From Bacillota bacterium (GTDB taxonomy: Bacteria; Bacillota; Clostridia; Christensenellales; Aristaeellaceae): DNA of 5,122 bases. The notes below the pieces were generated by a model. It was given only the letters and a program-made list of their open reading frames with translations, did not search any database and had not been told where the DNA came from. The stretch spans positions 1 through 5,122 of the forward strand of contig JAEWWY010000494.1 in assembly GCA_023458835.1 (NCBI GenBank), read 5' to 3'. Positions 1 through 5,033 of the stretch are shown piece after piece; position 1 is the stretch's first letter, and the number at the start of each line of letters is the position of its first letter. Made by a program: the position numbers and the translations under genes.

Positions 1-307
1 GGCTGCCGGCAATGCTCAAAATCATGCCGGCTGCCGCGCCCGCAAAGCACAGAATGATGGTCAGAACATACTTGGCCAATACCAGATCACGCTTGGATAC
101 GGGCATGGTGAGGGCGATGCCGTCCCACTTGGCCTGCTCATCATAGGCAAAGGTGGAAATGGAAAGCATGCCGCATATGAAAACCATCAGCGGGCCCATA
201 TCGGTGTTCATGAAGACCGTCATGGCAAGGTAGAAAACCATCAGCATGAGGAAGATGCGCCCCGTTTTCCTGAGCAAAAGAAAATCTTTGATAAGAAGGC
301 CTTTCAC
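1..307 (-). CDS. ABC-2-type transporter permease, N-terminal part (cut by window edge)
   Basis: This is the membrane subunit of an ABC-2-type exporter and should pair with the ATPase encoded just upstream. The first 102 codons are present and the C-terminus lies beyond base 1. The N-terminus is a short basic cytoplasmic segment (MKGLLIKDFLLLRK) followed by hydrophobic segments at about residues 18-33, 39-53 and 80-100. Between the second and third lies a motif typical of the ABC2_membrane_5-like permeases of Bacillota: F53, Y55-D56-E57, K60-W61-D62, then MPVSKRDLVLAKY. The start is a GTG (305-307) that overlaps the ATPase stop as GTGA, with an AGGGGGG ribosome binding site about 7 nt upstream inside the ATPase gene, so translational coupling is likely. 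The substrate cannot be read from the sequence. In related YtrA-controlled operons the exported or relieved compound is often a cell-wall-active antibiotic (established knowledge); that role here is inference. Confidence 0.85.
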   Translation of the reverse strand, partial: MKGLLIKDFLLLRKTGRIFLMLMVFYLAMTVFMNTDMGPLMVFICGMLSISTFAYDEQAKWDGIALTMPVSKRDLVLAKYVLTIILCFAGAAAGMILSIAGS

Positions 308-1164
308 GGCTTTTCCCCCCTGACGTAAAACAGCATGATCTCTTCCGTGGTAGCGGGCTGCAAAAGCAGGTCCGGTAAGCGGCCTGCGTAGAAGCGGCGG
401 TCGTCCACCAGCGCCTCCACGTCAAAGGCACTTTTGCGGATGCGGAGCACATGGCTTTTATCCAGAGCCTGGAAGGCCGCGCTGCCGCACTTCAGAAGCC
501 CCATTTTTTCGGCCAGGTCCTCCCGGCTGCGGCTGAATACCACCCGGCCCTGGTGCAAAAAAGTGATGCTGTCGGCGATTTTGTCCAGGTCGCCGGTGAT
601 GTGGCTGGAAAAAAGGATGGCATGATCTTCCTTTTGCATGAAGTCCAGGAACAGGTCAAGCATTTCCTCCCGCACCACGGGGTCCAGGCCGCTGGTGGGT
701 TCATCCAGTATGAGCAGCCGCGGATGATGGGAGAGGGCTGCGACAATAGCGGTTTTGCGCTTGGTGCCGGTGGAGAAATCCTTATAGGACTTTTTGTCCG
801 GCAGGGCAAACTGCTTGCAGAGCTTTTCGAATAGGTCATCGTCCCAGGAGGCATAGATATTTTTGAGGATTTTCCGGATGCCGGCAAGGGTCAGGCAGTC
901 GTGAAACTGCCCATCCGCAAGCACCACGCCGATCTGCTCCTTCAGCTTTTTTTCATTGCCATGAAGGGGCAGGCCCAGAAGCTCAACCTCCCCCGCATCC
1001 CGGTTTATGACCTGCAGCAATGCTTTGATGGTGGTTGTCTTTCCGGCGCCGTTTTCCCCCACAAAGCCCATCACCTGGCCTTGGGGCAGCGTGATGGAAA
1101 CATCCTGCAAAATAAAATCCCGATAGCTTTTGCGCAGCCCGCGCGCCGCAATGGCATGGGTCAT
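304..1164 (-). CDS. ABC transporter ATP-binding protein (BcrA/YtrB-like)
   Basis: A cytoplasmic ATPase of 286 aa that should drive the permease encoded immediately downstream. Visible motifs are Walker A GENGAGKTT (36-44), the signature FSTGTKRK (130-137, replacing the usual LSGGQ), Walker B LLILDEPTSGLDP (150-162) with catalytic E155, and the switch histidine H188 in FSSHI. The usual Q-loop position reads VVLADGQF (80-87), so the glutamine is not at its canonical place. Residues after about 215 form a family-typical C-terminal extension. Start choice: ATG at 1168-1170 overlaps the repressor stop as ATGA but is only 1 nt from the GGAG, whereas ATG at 1162-1164 has a 7-nt spacing and gives MTHAIAARGL; the second is preferred. 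The STG signature and the short length match BcrA/YtrB-like export ATPases. The specific substrate is unknown. Confidence 0.95.
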   Translation of the reverse strand: MTHAIAARGLRKSYRDFILQDVSITLPQGQVMGFVGENGAGKTTTIKALLQVINRDAGEVELLGLPLHGNEKKLKEQIGVVLADGQFHDCLTLAGIRKILKNIYASWDDDLFEKLCKQFALPDKKSYKDFSTGTKRKTAIVAALSHHPRLLILDEPTSGLDPVVREEMLDLFLDFMQKEDHAILFSSHITGDLDKIADSITFLHQGRVVFSRSREDLAEKMGLLKCGSAAFQALDKSHVLRIRKSAFDVEALVDDRRFYAGRLPDLLLQPATTEEIMLFYVRGEKP

Positions 1165-1166
1165 GC

Positions 1167-1541
1167 TCATTCTCCTTCATACAGCGTGATAAGTGCCTGG
1201 GTAAGGCCGTTGAGGGATATCCCGGCCTGGCGGGCCGCCTCAATGGCGGACAGCAGATGCTGGTCGATCTGGCGCAGCCTCTCTTCCCGCAAAAAGTCTA
1301 TGTTTTTGTCGGCTACAAAGGTGCCCTTGCCCGTGACGGTGGCGATAAAGCCGTCCCGCTCCAGGTCGGAATAGGCGCGCTTGGTCGTGATGACGCTGAT
1401 GCGCAGCTCTCGGGCCAGATACCGGATGCTGGGCAGCGCATCCCCGGCGGACAGCGTTCCGCTGAGAATCAGACCCTTTATCTGATCGGTGATCTGTTCA
1501 TAAATGGGCTTGTCGCTGGCATTGCTGATCAGGATATCCAC
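1167..1541 (-). CDS. GntR-family transcriptional repressor, YtrA subfamily
   Basis: A 124-aa DNA-binding protein and first gene of the repressor-ATPase-permease operon. Residues 11-77 form a GntR winged helix: KPIYEQI (11-17), LPSIRYLARELRIS (36-49), the recognition helix with VITTKRAYSDLERDGF (50-65), and the wing TGKGTFV (70-76). Only about 45 residues follow, consistent with the short C-terminal dimerisation region of YtrA-type regulators and too short for a FadR, HutC or MocR effector domain. The start is a GTG (1539-1541) 6 nt after a GGAGG core. A longer in-frame start at 1583 is rejected because it lies within the operator/-10 region, upstream of the predicted transcription start. Members of this subfamily repress their own operon and are released by cell-wall antibiotics or other small molecules (established knowledge). 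Autoregulation here is inferred from the palindrome over the promoter. Confidence 0.93.
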   Translation of the reverse strand: MDILISNASDKPIYEQITDQIKGLILSGTLSAGDALPSIRYLARELRISVITTKRAYSDLERDGFIATVTGKGTFVADKNIDFLREERLRQIDQHLLSAIEAARQAGISLNGLTQALITLYEGE

Positions 1542-1545
1542 AAGG

Positions 1546-1553
1546 CCCCTCCC
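1546..1553 (-). promoter_or_regulatory. Ribosome binding site that fixes the GntR start
   Basis: The minus strand reads GGGAGGGG here, with its GGAGG core 6 nt from the GTG at 1541. No comparable site precedes the longer in-frame GTG at 1583, so this site decides the 124-aa start. Confidence 0.8.
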
Positions 1554-1558
1554 GACAT

Positions 1559-1589
1559 TATAGTGTGCATACCGTGCATACACACTATA
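1559..1589. promoter_or_regulatory. YtrA-type operator (inverted repeat) over the gntR -10 box
   Basis: The perfect 9-bp arms TATAGTGTG (1559-1567) and CACACTATA (1581-1589) are separated by 13 bp. The core reads AGTGTG-N13-CACACT, the same geometry as the AGTGTA-N13-TACACT operator I recall for Bacillus subtilis YtrA. The right arm contains the complete -10 hexamer and the rest covers the predicted transcription start, so a bound repressor would block polymerase directly. Inside the site the octamer GTGCATAC also occurs twice as a direct repeat (1565-1572 and 1574-1581). That GntR binds here is inference from position and symmetry. Confidence 0.82.
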
Positions 1590-1612
1590 GCGATTCGGGG
1601 CAGAGTTGTCAA
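1584..1612 (-). promoter_or_regulatory. Sigma-A-type promoter of the gntR-ABC operon
   Basis: On the minus strand, TTGACA (1607-1612, a perfect -35) is followed by exactly 17 bp and TATAGT (1584-1589, 5 of 6 to the -10 consensus). Transcription should start near 1577, giving a leader of about 36 nt before the GTG at 1541. The -10 box is embedded in the palindromic operator. With such a strong promoter, basal expression would be high without a repressor. Confidence 0.85.
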
Positions 1613-1692
1613 TAGAGGTTGTGAAATACTTTTCAACCTTGATCGATTATTGGGAGAGTCTGGATTTCCAACGGAATAAATTGCTTTGGCCG

Positions 1693-1722
1693 GAATAAGC
1701 TTTTTGCGCAGCGTTCATACTA
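1693..1722 (+). promoter_or_regulatory. Sigma-G-like (forespore) promoter of the Coat_F gene pair
   Basis: GAATA (1693-1697), an 18-bp spacer and CATACTA (1716-1722) match the sigma-G pattern (about GHATR-N18-CATNHTA, from memory) at every constrained position. Transcription would start about 7 nt downstream, near 1729, giving a very short leader of about 12 nt that begins at or within the ribosome binding site GGAGGTG (1728-1734). A sigma-K reading (CATA-N3-TA) fails because the last two bases are GC. No good sigma-A pair was seen in front of the gene. Confidence 0.68.
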
Positions 1723-1740
1723 GCCGCGGAGGTGAAGGCA

Positions 1741-1914
1741 ATGAGTCCCAAAGAATTGCTGTACATCGAGGATGCGCTAGGCCACGAAAAGTTTTTGAAA
1801 ACCCAGTGCCAGCAGGCGATGCAGACCCTGACAGACCCCGAGCTGAAGGGCTTTGTCCAGCAGTTGATGGACAAGCATAAGCAGATCTACAATCAACTGT
1901 ATCAATTGGTGTAA
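1741..1914 (+). CDS. Small Coat_F-associated spore protein (N-terminal half type)
   Basis: A 57-aa all-helical protein with two predicted amphipathic helices, about residues 3-27 and 31-55, joined by a TDPE turn. The segment ELLYIEDALGHEKFLKTQ resembles the first helical hairpin of CotF-like, ferritin-like spore proteins, and such small ORFs often precede a Coat_F gene in Clostridia. The start ATG at 1741 has GGAGGTG about 7 nt upstream; an in-frame GTG at 1732 overlaps that site and is rejected. The stop is followed after 12 nt by the partner gene, whose ribosome binding site begins within the stop codon. A forespore-type promoter precedes the gene. It probably forms a four-helix bundle with the partner product in the spore (inference). 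No enzymatic function can be assigned, and the E10/H15/E16 pattern alone does not prove metal binding. Confidence 0.83.
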   Translation: MSPKELLYIEDALGHEKFLKTQCQQAMQTLTDPELKGFVQQLMDKHKQIYNQLYQLV

Positions 1915-1926
1915 GGAGGGGTGGGC

Positions 1927-2175
1927 ATGAACGACAGGAATATCATGGAAAACTTGCTGTTGACCACCAAGGGCGCTTGCGACCTGTATTTGCATGGCAC
2001 TGTGGAATCCAGTACCACCAATGTGAACAACACATTTAATACTGCCCTGACAGACACGCTGAACATGCAGGCCGGTCTTTATCAGAAAATGGCGGCCAAG
2101 GGATGGTATCCCACCCAGCAGGCGGAGCAGCAGAAGGTTGATCAGGTGCGGCAGAAATTCTCCAACGTCCAGTAA
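1927..2175 (+). CDS. Spore protein, Coat_F (CotF) family
   Basis: An 82-aa protein matching the Coat_F family (Pfam PF07875, recognised by eye). Recognisable segments are ENLLLTTKGACDLYLHGT (about 8-25), NTFNTALTDTLNMQ (34-47), and the hallmark YQKMAAKGWYPTQQAEQQK (about 51-69). It is predicted to be helical, soluble and without a signal peptide. The start ATG at 1927 lies 7 nt after an AAGGAGG that begins in the preceding stop codon; GTG at 1921 is too close to the site. Translation is probably coupled to the 57-aa gene. CotF of Bacillus subtilis is a coat component, but several family members there (YhcQ and the Yra proteins, from memory) are made in the forespore under sigma-G, which fits the promoter seen here. 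'Coat' may therefore mislead about location. Confidence 0.9.
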   Translation: MNDRNIMENLLLTTKGACDLYLHGTVESSTTNVNNTFNTALTDTLNMQAGLYQKMAAKGWYPTQQAEQQKVDQVRQKFSNVQ

Positions 2176-2188
2176 AAAATGGCATGTA

Positions 2189-2219
2189 AAAAGCCGGCCC
2201 CGCTATGGGACCGGCTTTT
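2189..2219. terminator. Bidirectional Rho-independent terminator between convergent operons
   Basis: AAAAGCCGG (2189-2197) pairs with CCGGCTTTT (2211-2219). After one C-A mismatch, three more C-G pairs close a 5-nt GCTAT loop. On the plus strand the stem ends in TTTT, 13 nt after the Coat_F stop; on the minus strand it ends in TTTTT, with another T run after it, 14 nt past the anti-sigma stop. One hairpin therefore serves both convergent units. Confidence 0.88.
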
Positions 2220-2233
2220 CCGTTAGAATTCAA

Positions 2234-3196
2234 TTATTGTACAGCCGCCTCAAAGGCCTCGAAGAAATCGGGGCAGGACCAGGAACCGCAGGCGGAAAGC
2301 GTGTCGTTCTTGACAAACATCTGCACGAACAGGCCGTTGCTGAGCTGGATGAGAAGCGAGCGGTTGCCGCTTTGGCTGCCGGATGCATTGACAAAGGAGG
2401 CACTGCCCAAAAGAATGTCTGCCAGTTGGGAAGCGGTTGCTTCGTCGCTGATGGTGCCCACATCCGTAAGCTCCATGCCGATCACCTTGCCGCCAATGCC
2501 CAGCGTATCGCTTAACGATTCCCAGCCAAGGATGGCGTTGTTGGCAAAGGATACGCGCTGGAACACCCGCATTGCTCCATCCATGCTGGCGGCTATCAGC
2601 GCTTCGCCCATGCCGTTCACGGAGTATACCGTTTCGCCCTGGTTCACAGCATTGCTGACGATCTGGTTCGGGTCGGCAAGGGCCGGCTCCTCCGTAAATT
2701 CGGATACCTGACCGATGCTCCCGCCCATCAGATTTTGCGGAATGCTGGAAGGGTTGCGCATCAGGCGGTAATACTTGCCATTCACGCCGATGAGCGGGAA
2801 GTTGCCGCCGCTGGCGTTTGCCCAGATGCTGCGGTATTCGGGGTTGTTGCTGCTGGAAGTGAGCGATATGCTCCCGGGGGGGACATCCAGCAGGGCCCGG
2901 GCCTTAAAGGGCATTGCAGTGGCCTGGCCGGAAGGATAACTGTCCAGCACATCGTTGGTGCCGCCGGGAGAGGTACTGGGTGCCAGTGCGCCAGGGGCCA
3001 GCAAGGAACCTGCCGCTACCAACACTACGAGCGCCGCGGCCAAAGCCATCATGGGCATGGGCCGAAGGAAGCCTCTTGCGGCGGGCCGCTTCTGTGCCCT
3101 GGCCGCCTTTAGTATCCGCAGTTTCAGGTCTTGCCCGGCATACAAGCCACCCAACGCTTCCTGCGCTATTTCATTCAGATCCTCCAAGCGTTTCAC
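2234..3196 (-). CDS. Probable membrane-anchored anti-sigma factor of the ECF pair
   Basis: A 320-aa protein with one predicted transmembrane helix at about residues 48-67. The N-terminal 46 residues are cytoplasmic and include a charged helix with QDLKLRILKAARAQK; about 250 residues should lie outside the membrane. It overlaps the ECF sigma gene by GTGA, with AAAGGAGG 9 nt before its GTG start, so the two should be made in step. Position and topology argue for an anti-sigma factor (inference). The zinc-binding HX3CX2C motif of classical ZAS anti-sigmas is absent: the only cysteines are C303 and C308, spaced CX4C near the extracellular C-terminus. The N-terminal arrangement recalls the non-zinc anti-sigmas of Clostridia, such as DUF4179/DUF4367-type proteins, but I do not recognise the outer domain. 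It contains SSSNNPEYRSIWANA and GKYYRLMRNP stretches and is rich in Ser, Asn and Gly. Its ligand is unknown. Confidence 0.72.
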   Translation of the reverse strand: MKRLEDLNEIAQEALGGLYAGQDLKLRILKAARAQKRPAARGFLRPMPMMALAAALVVLVAAGSLLAPGALAPSTSPGGTNDVLDSYPSGQATAMPFKARALLDVPPGSISLTSSSNNPEYRSIWANASGGNFPLIGVNGKYYRLMRNPSSIPQNLMGGSIGQVSEFTEEPALADPNQIVSNAVNQGETVYSVNGMGEALIAASMDGAMRVFQRVSFANNAILGWESLSDTLGIGGKVIGMELTDVGTISDEATASQLADILLGSASFVNASGSQSGNRSLLIQLSNGLFVQMFVKNDTLSACGSWSCPDFFEAFEAAVQ

Positions 3197-3744
3197 CGGG
3201 CATCGCCTCCTTTCAAAATGGTCTCCAATTTTTTTCTCCCACGGGAAAGGCGGCTGGAGATCGTTCCCTCCGGCAGATCCATCATCTGCGCGATCTCCGA
3301 GATGCCAAATCCCTGGTAGTAGTGGAGCAAAATCACTTCTTTAAAACTGGCCGGAAGCTGGTGGATGGCTTCCATCACTTCCGCCCGATCGGTGAACTTG
3401 CCAATTTCATCCGGCGCGGGGATCAGCTCAAAGGCAGGCGTACCCAGCACCACCCGGCGCACCCAGGCGGCGCGCCACAGGTCACGGCAACGGTTCAGCG
3501 CCACTTTCAAAAGCCACGCCTTCTCCCGGCCCTCAGTGATGATGGGGGCATTGGTGATCAGCCGGACGAACACATCCTGGCACACATCCTCAGCCTTTTG
3601 CCTGTCTCCCAGATAAAAGTAACTGACCCTTAAAACATCGGTGGCATATTTCTGGTACAATTCTTCGAAATAGGCCGTGTCAATTTCCCTTGCGGGAGGG
3701 TCCAAAGTACTTCGCTGAGGGGAGAGGTTCCGATCGTCATCCAT
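3193..3744 (-). CDS. ECF-type RNA polymerase sigma factor
   Basis: A 183-aa sigma-70-family protein with only regions 2 and 4. Region 2 spans about residues 25-92 and includes FEELYQKYATDVLRV (26-40), the core-binding AEDVCQDVFVRL (51-62) and KAWLLKVALNRCRDL (75-89). Region 4 spans about 122-175, with LPASFKEVILLHYYQGF (130-146) and the DNA-reading helix-turn-helix ISEIAQMMDLPEGTISSRLSRGRKKL (148-173; read in two parts, ISEIAQMM and DLPEGTISSRLSRGRKKL). A proline-rich linker (about 100-115) joins them. Start choice: ATG at 3744 has GGGAAGGG 11 nt upstream, somewhat far; the in-frame TTG codons farther out (3786, 3765) have no ribosome binding site, so 3744 is preferred with moderate certainty. 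It is probably held inactive by the overlapping downstream membrane protein. Its target promoters cannot be deduced; no clear ECF-type autoregulatory promoter was seen. Confidence 0.92.
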   Translation of the reverse strand: MDDDRNLSPQRSTLDPPAREIDTAYFEELYQKYATDVLRVSYFYLGDRQKAEDVCQDVFVRLITNAPIITEGREKAWLLKVALNRCRDLWRAAWVRRVVLGTPAFELIPAPDEIGKFTDRAEVMEAIHQLPASFKEVILLHYYQGFGISEIAQMMDLPEGTISSRLSRGRKKLETILKGGDAR

Positions 3745-3775
3745 AAAACGGTTCGCCCTTCCCAATTCTTGCAAT

Positions 3776-3803
3776 GATATAAACAAATTTTTTTATTCGA
3801 CAA
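3776..3803 (-). promoter_or_regulatory. Candidate sigma-A-like promoter of the ECF/anti-sigma operon
   Basis: On the minus strand, TTGTCG (3798-3803) and TATATC (3776-3781) are separated by 16 bp containing an A/T-rich tract. Each box matches 4 of 6 consensus bases, so the call is modest. The start point would lie near 3769, giving a leader of about 25 nt that contains the GGGAAGGG site of the sigma gene. Another weak pair farther upstream, using TAGAAT, was considered less likely. Confidence 0.42.
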
Positions 3804-3957
3804 AACCCGGCAACAGTGGCCCCGCCCGCATATTCTATGCAAAACAGCCGTTTCGTAATAGATTTTTTGCCGGACTTGCTTATTGTACCATGGATATGGG
3901 GTGGAAAGGAAGCGGTTCGGCCGGATTTTCCAGGAGAAATACCAAAGAAAACAAGGC

Positions 3958-3987
3958 TTGCCCTTCAAATTTTTTTTAGAATATGAT
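3958..3987 (+). promoter_or_regulatory. Candidate sigma-A-like promoter of the DUF624 gene
   Basis: TTGCCC (3958-3963, 4 of 6) and TATGAT (3982-3987, 5 of 6) are separated by 18 bp that include a run of eight T. A second TATGAT overlaps at 3987-3992 but would have a 23-bp spacer. Transcription would begin near 3994, giving a leader of about 35 nt that contains AAGGAGG (4015-4021). Confidence 0.5.
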
Positions 3988-4028
3988 ATGATGATGTTCT
4001 GGTGGCATCGGTGCAAGGAGGAATGCGT

Positions 4029-4976
4029 ATGTTTGGGAAAATGATGAACAGCTATTATTATGGCAAGAGCGGAAAAGGTGATTACCGCAAGGAGGATCTG
4101 CCCAAAAACAGATGGCAGCTATTTTGGGAGATGCTCCGCATCCGCTTTGCGGGGCTGATGCGGCTGAACCTGATGTATGTGGTGGCTTGGCTGCCTGTGA
4201 TCCTGATAACGCTGCTTTTGGGCGGTTTTCTGATCAACGGGCTGTCCGGCATGATGGGCGAGGCGGGGGAAGCTGCCGCCCTGACGCCGGAAGAGCTGCT
4301 TAATGCCTTCCATGATATTTTTAAGCTCTATCTGCTGGTGCTGATACCGGCTATCACCATTACAGGCCCATTTACCGCCGGGGTGAGCTATGTTACCCGC
4401 AACTGGGCCCGGGATGAGCATGCTTTTGTGTGGTCCGACTTCAAGGATGCGGTGAAGGCCAACTGGAAGCAGGCTTTGCTGATTTCCTTCCTTACTTCGC
4501 TGATGCCGGTCATCCAGTACGTCTGCTGGACTGTTTACGGTGATATGGCAAGGGAGCAGCCCTTTTTTGTGGTGCCCCAGGTGCTTGCCACCATGCTGGG
4601 TGTCGTATGGTACCTGGCGGTAATCTATATGTATCCGCTGATGGTTACCTACAAGCTGAAATTCAAAGACCTCATTCGCAACGCGCTTTTGCTCTCCATA
4701 GGCCGCCTGCCCCAGTCGGTGGGCCTGCGCCTTTTGTCGGCGGTGCCCTGCCTGATTGGTGCGGCTGTGCTCTATTTTTCAGGCCAAGTCCATTGGGCCA
4801 TGCTCGGGGTGCTGCTGTATTATGTGCTGATCGGTTATTCCCTTAGCCGCTTCATTTACGCCAGCTATACCAATGCCGTGTTCGACAGGTTCATCAATGC
4901 CCGGATTGAGGGCGCCGCGGTTAACCGGGGCCTCGGTCAGGAAGAGGACGATGACGTCGAGGAAGACGAGGAATAG
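4029..4976 (+). CDS. DUF624 (YesL-like) polytopic membrane protein
   Basis: A 315-aa integral membrane protein of the DUF624 family, whose biochemical role is not established; family members often sit beside carbohydrate ABC transporters, but none is visible here. Hydrophobic segments lie at about residues 48-70, 105-130, 163-185, 192-222, 242-263 and 266-290, suggesting six helices. Family hallmarks are the N-terminal NRWQLFWEMLRIRF (27-40), GPFTAGVSYVTRNWARDEH after the second helix, and FVWSDFKDAVKANWKQAL. Both ends appear cytoplasmic. The C-terminus is a strongly acidic tail (EEDDDVEEDEE, 305-315). YesL itself is about 200 aa, so this is a long version. Start choice: ATG at 4029 is 7 nt after AAGGAGG (4015-4021); ATG at 4023 is 1 nt away and GTG at 4002 lies upstream of the site, so both are rejected. 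It is probably monocistronic, followed closely by a spore gene with its own promoter. Confidence 0.87.
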   Translation: MFGKMMNSYYYGKSGKGDYRKEDLPKNRWQLFWEMLRIRFAGLMRLNLMYVVAWLPVILITLLLGGFLINGLSGMMGEAGEAAALTPEELLNAFHDIFKLYLLVLIPAITITGPFTAGVSYVTRNWARDEHAFVWSDFKDAVKANWKQALLISFLTSLMPVIQYVCWTVYGDMAREQPFFVVPQVLATMLGVVWYLAVIYMYPLMVTYKLKFKDLIRNALLLSIGRLPQSVGLRLLSAVPCLIGAAVLYFSGQVHWAMLGVLLYYVLIGYSLSRFIYASYTNAVFDRFINARIEGAAVNRGLGQEEDDDVEEDEE

Positions 4977-4980
4977 TTCA

Positions 4981-5010
4981 GTATGGCCGGCCTCCCTTTG
5001 GCGCATGCTA
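4981..5010 (+). promoter_or_regulatory. Sigma-G-like (forespore) promoter of the SASP gene
   Basis: GTATG (4981-4985), an 18-bp spacer and CATGCTA (5004-5010) fit the sigma-G pattern (about GHATR-N18-CATNHTA, from memory) at every constrained position, with the same 18-bp spacing as the promoter of the Coat_F pair at 1693. Transcription should begin near 5017, about 17 nt before the start codon. SASP genes are classic sigma-G targets, so gene identity and promoter type support each other. Confidence 0.75.
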
Positions 5011-5026
5011 CCAGCGAAAAGGGAGG
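4991..5026 (+). promoter_or_regulatory. Inverted repeat able to sequester the SASP ribosome binding site
   Basis: CCTCCCTTT (4991-4999) is perfectly complementary to AAAGGGAGG (5018-5026), which contains the whole ribosome binding site GGGAGG (5021-5026). Inside, CGC (5002-5004) can pair with GCG (5014-5016), leaving a 9-nt loop. The left arm lies in the promoter spacer, upstream of the predicted sigma-G start near 5017, so only longer read-through RNA can form the stem. It could also act as a weak terminator for the DUF624 gene, but only TATTTT follows, not a real T tract. Confidence 0.6.
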
Positions 5027-5033
5027 CGATATT

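Noticed and set aside
1542..1583. Longer N-terminus of the GntR protein starting at GTG 1583
   Set aside because: It would begin inside the operator/-10 region, upstream of the predicted transcription start, and has no ribosome binding site. GTG 1541 has a well-placed GGAGG and gives the usual family length.
1616..1639. Imperfect inverted repeat AGGTTG...CAACCT upstream of the gntR -35 box
   Set aside because: The arms are only 6 bp, with an internal T-T mismatch and no T tract. It could be a second regulator site but nothing supports this.
901..1679. Plus-strand open frames opposite the ATPase and GntR genes
   Set aside because: They run antisense to clearly assigned genes with complete motifs, and no start signal or known domain is visible.
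1716..1724. Sigma-K-type -10 reading of CATACTAGC
   Set aside because: The sigma-K pattern needs TA at the last two positions and here they are GC. The sigma-G pattern fits fully, including the 18-bp spacing.
2914..3633. Plus-strand open frame of 239 codons opposite the anti-sigma and sigma genes
   Set aside because: It is antisense to two well-supported overlapping genes, and its Arg/Pro/His-rich content is typical of a GC-rich shadow frame.
3828..3840. Small palindrome GCATA-TTC-TATGC in the divergent region before the sigma gene
   Set aside because: Five-bp arms with a 3-bp centre are expected by chance; no promoter overlap or repetition was found.
3630..4016. Minus-strand open frame of 128 codons overlapping the ECF sigma start
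   Set aside because: It lies in another frame over the sigma gene and the promoter region, has odd composition, no recognisable domain and no ribosome binding site.
4985..4992. Palindrome GGCCGGCC after the DUF624 stop
   Set aside because: An 8-bp self-complementary run with no loop cannot form a stable hairpin in one RNA strand; it is probably just part of the promoter spacer.
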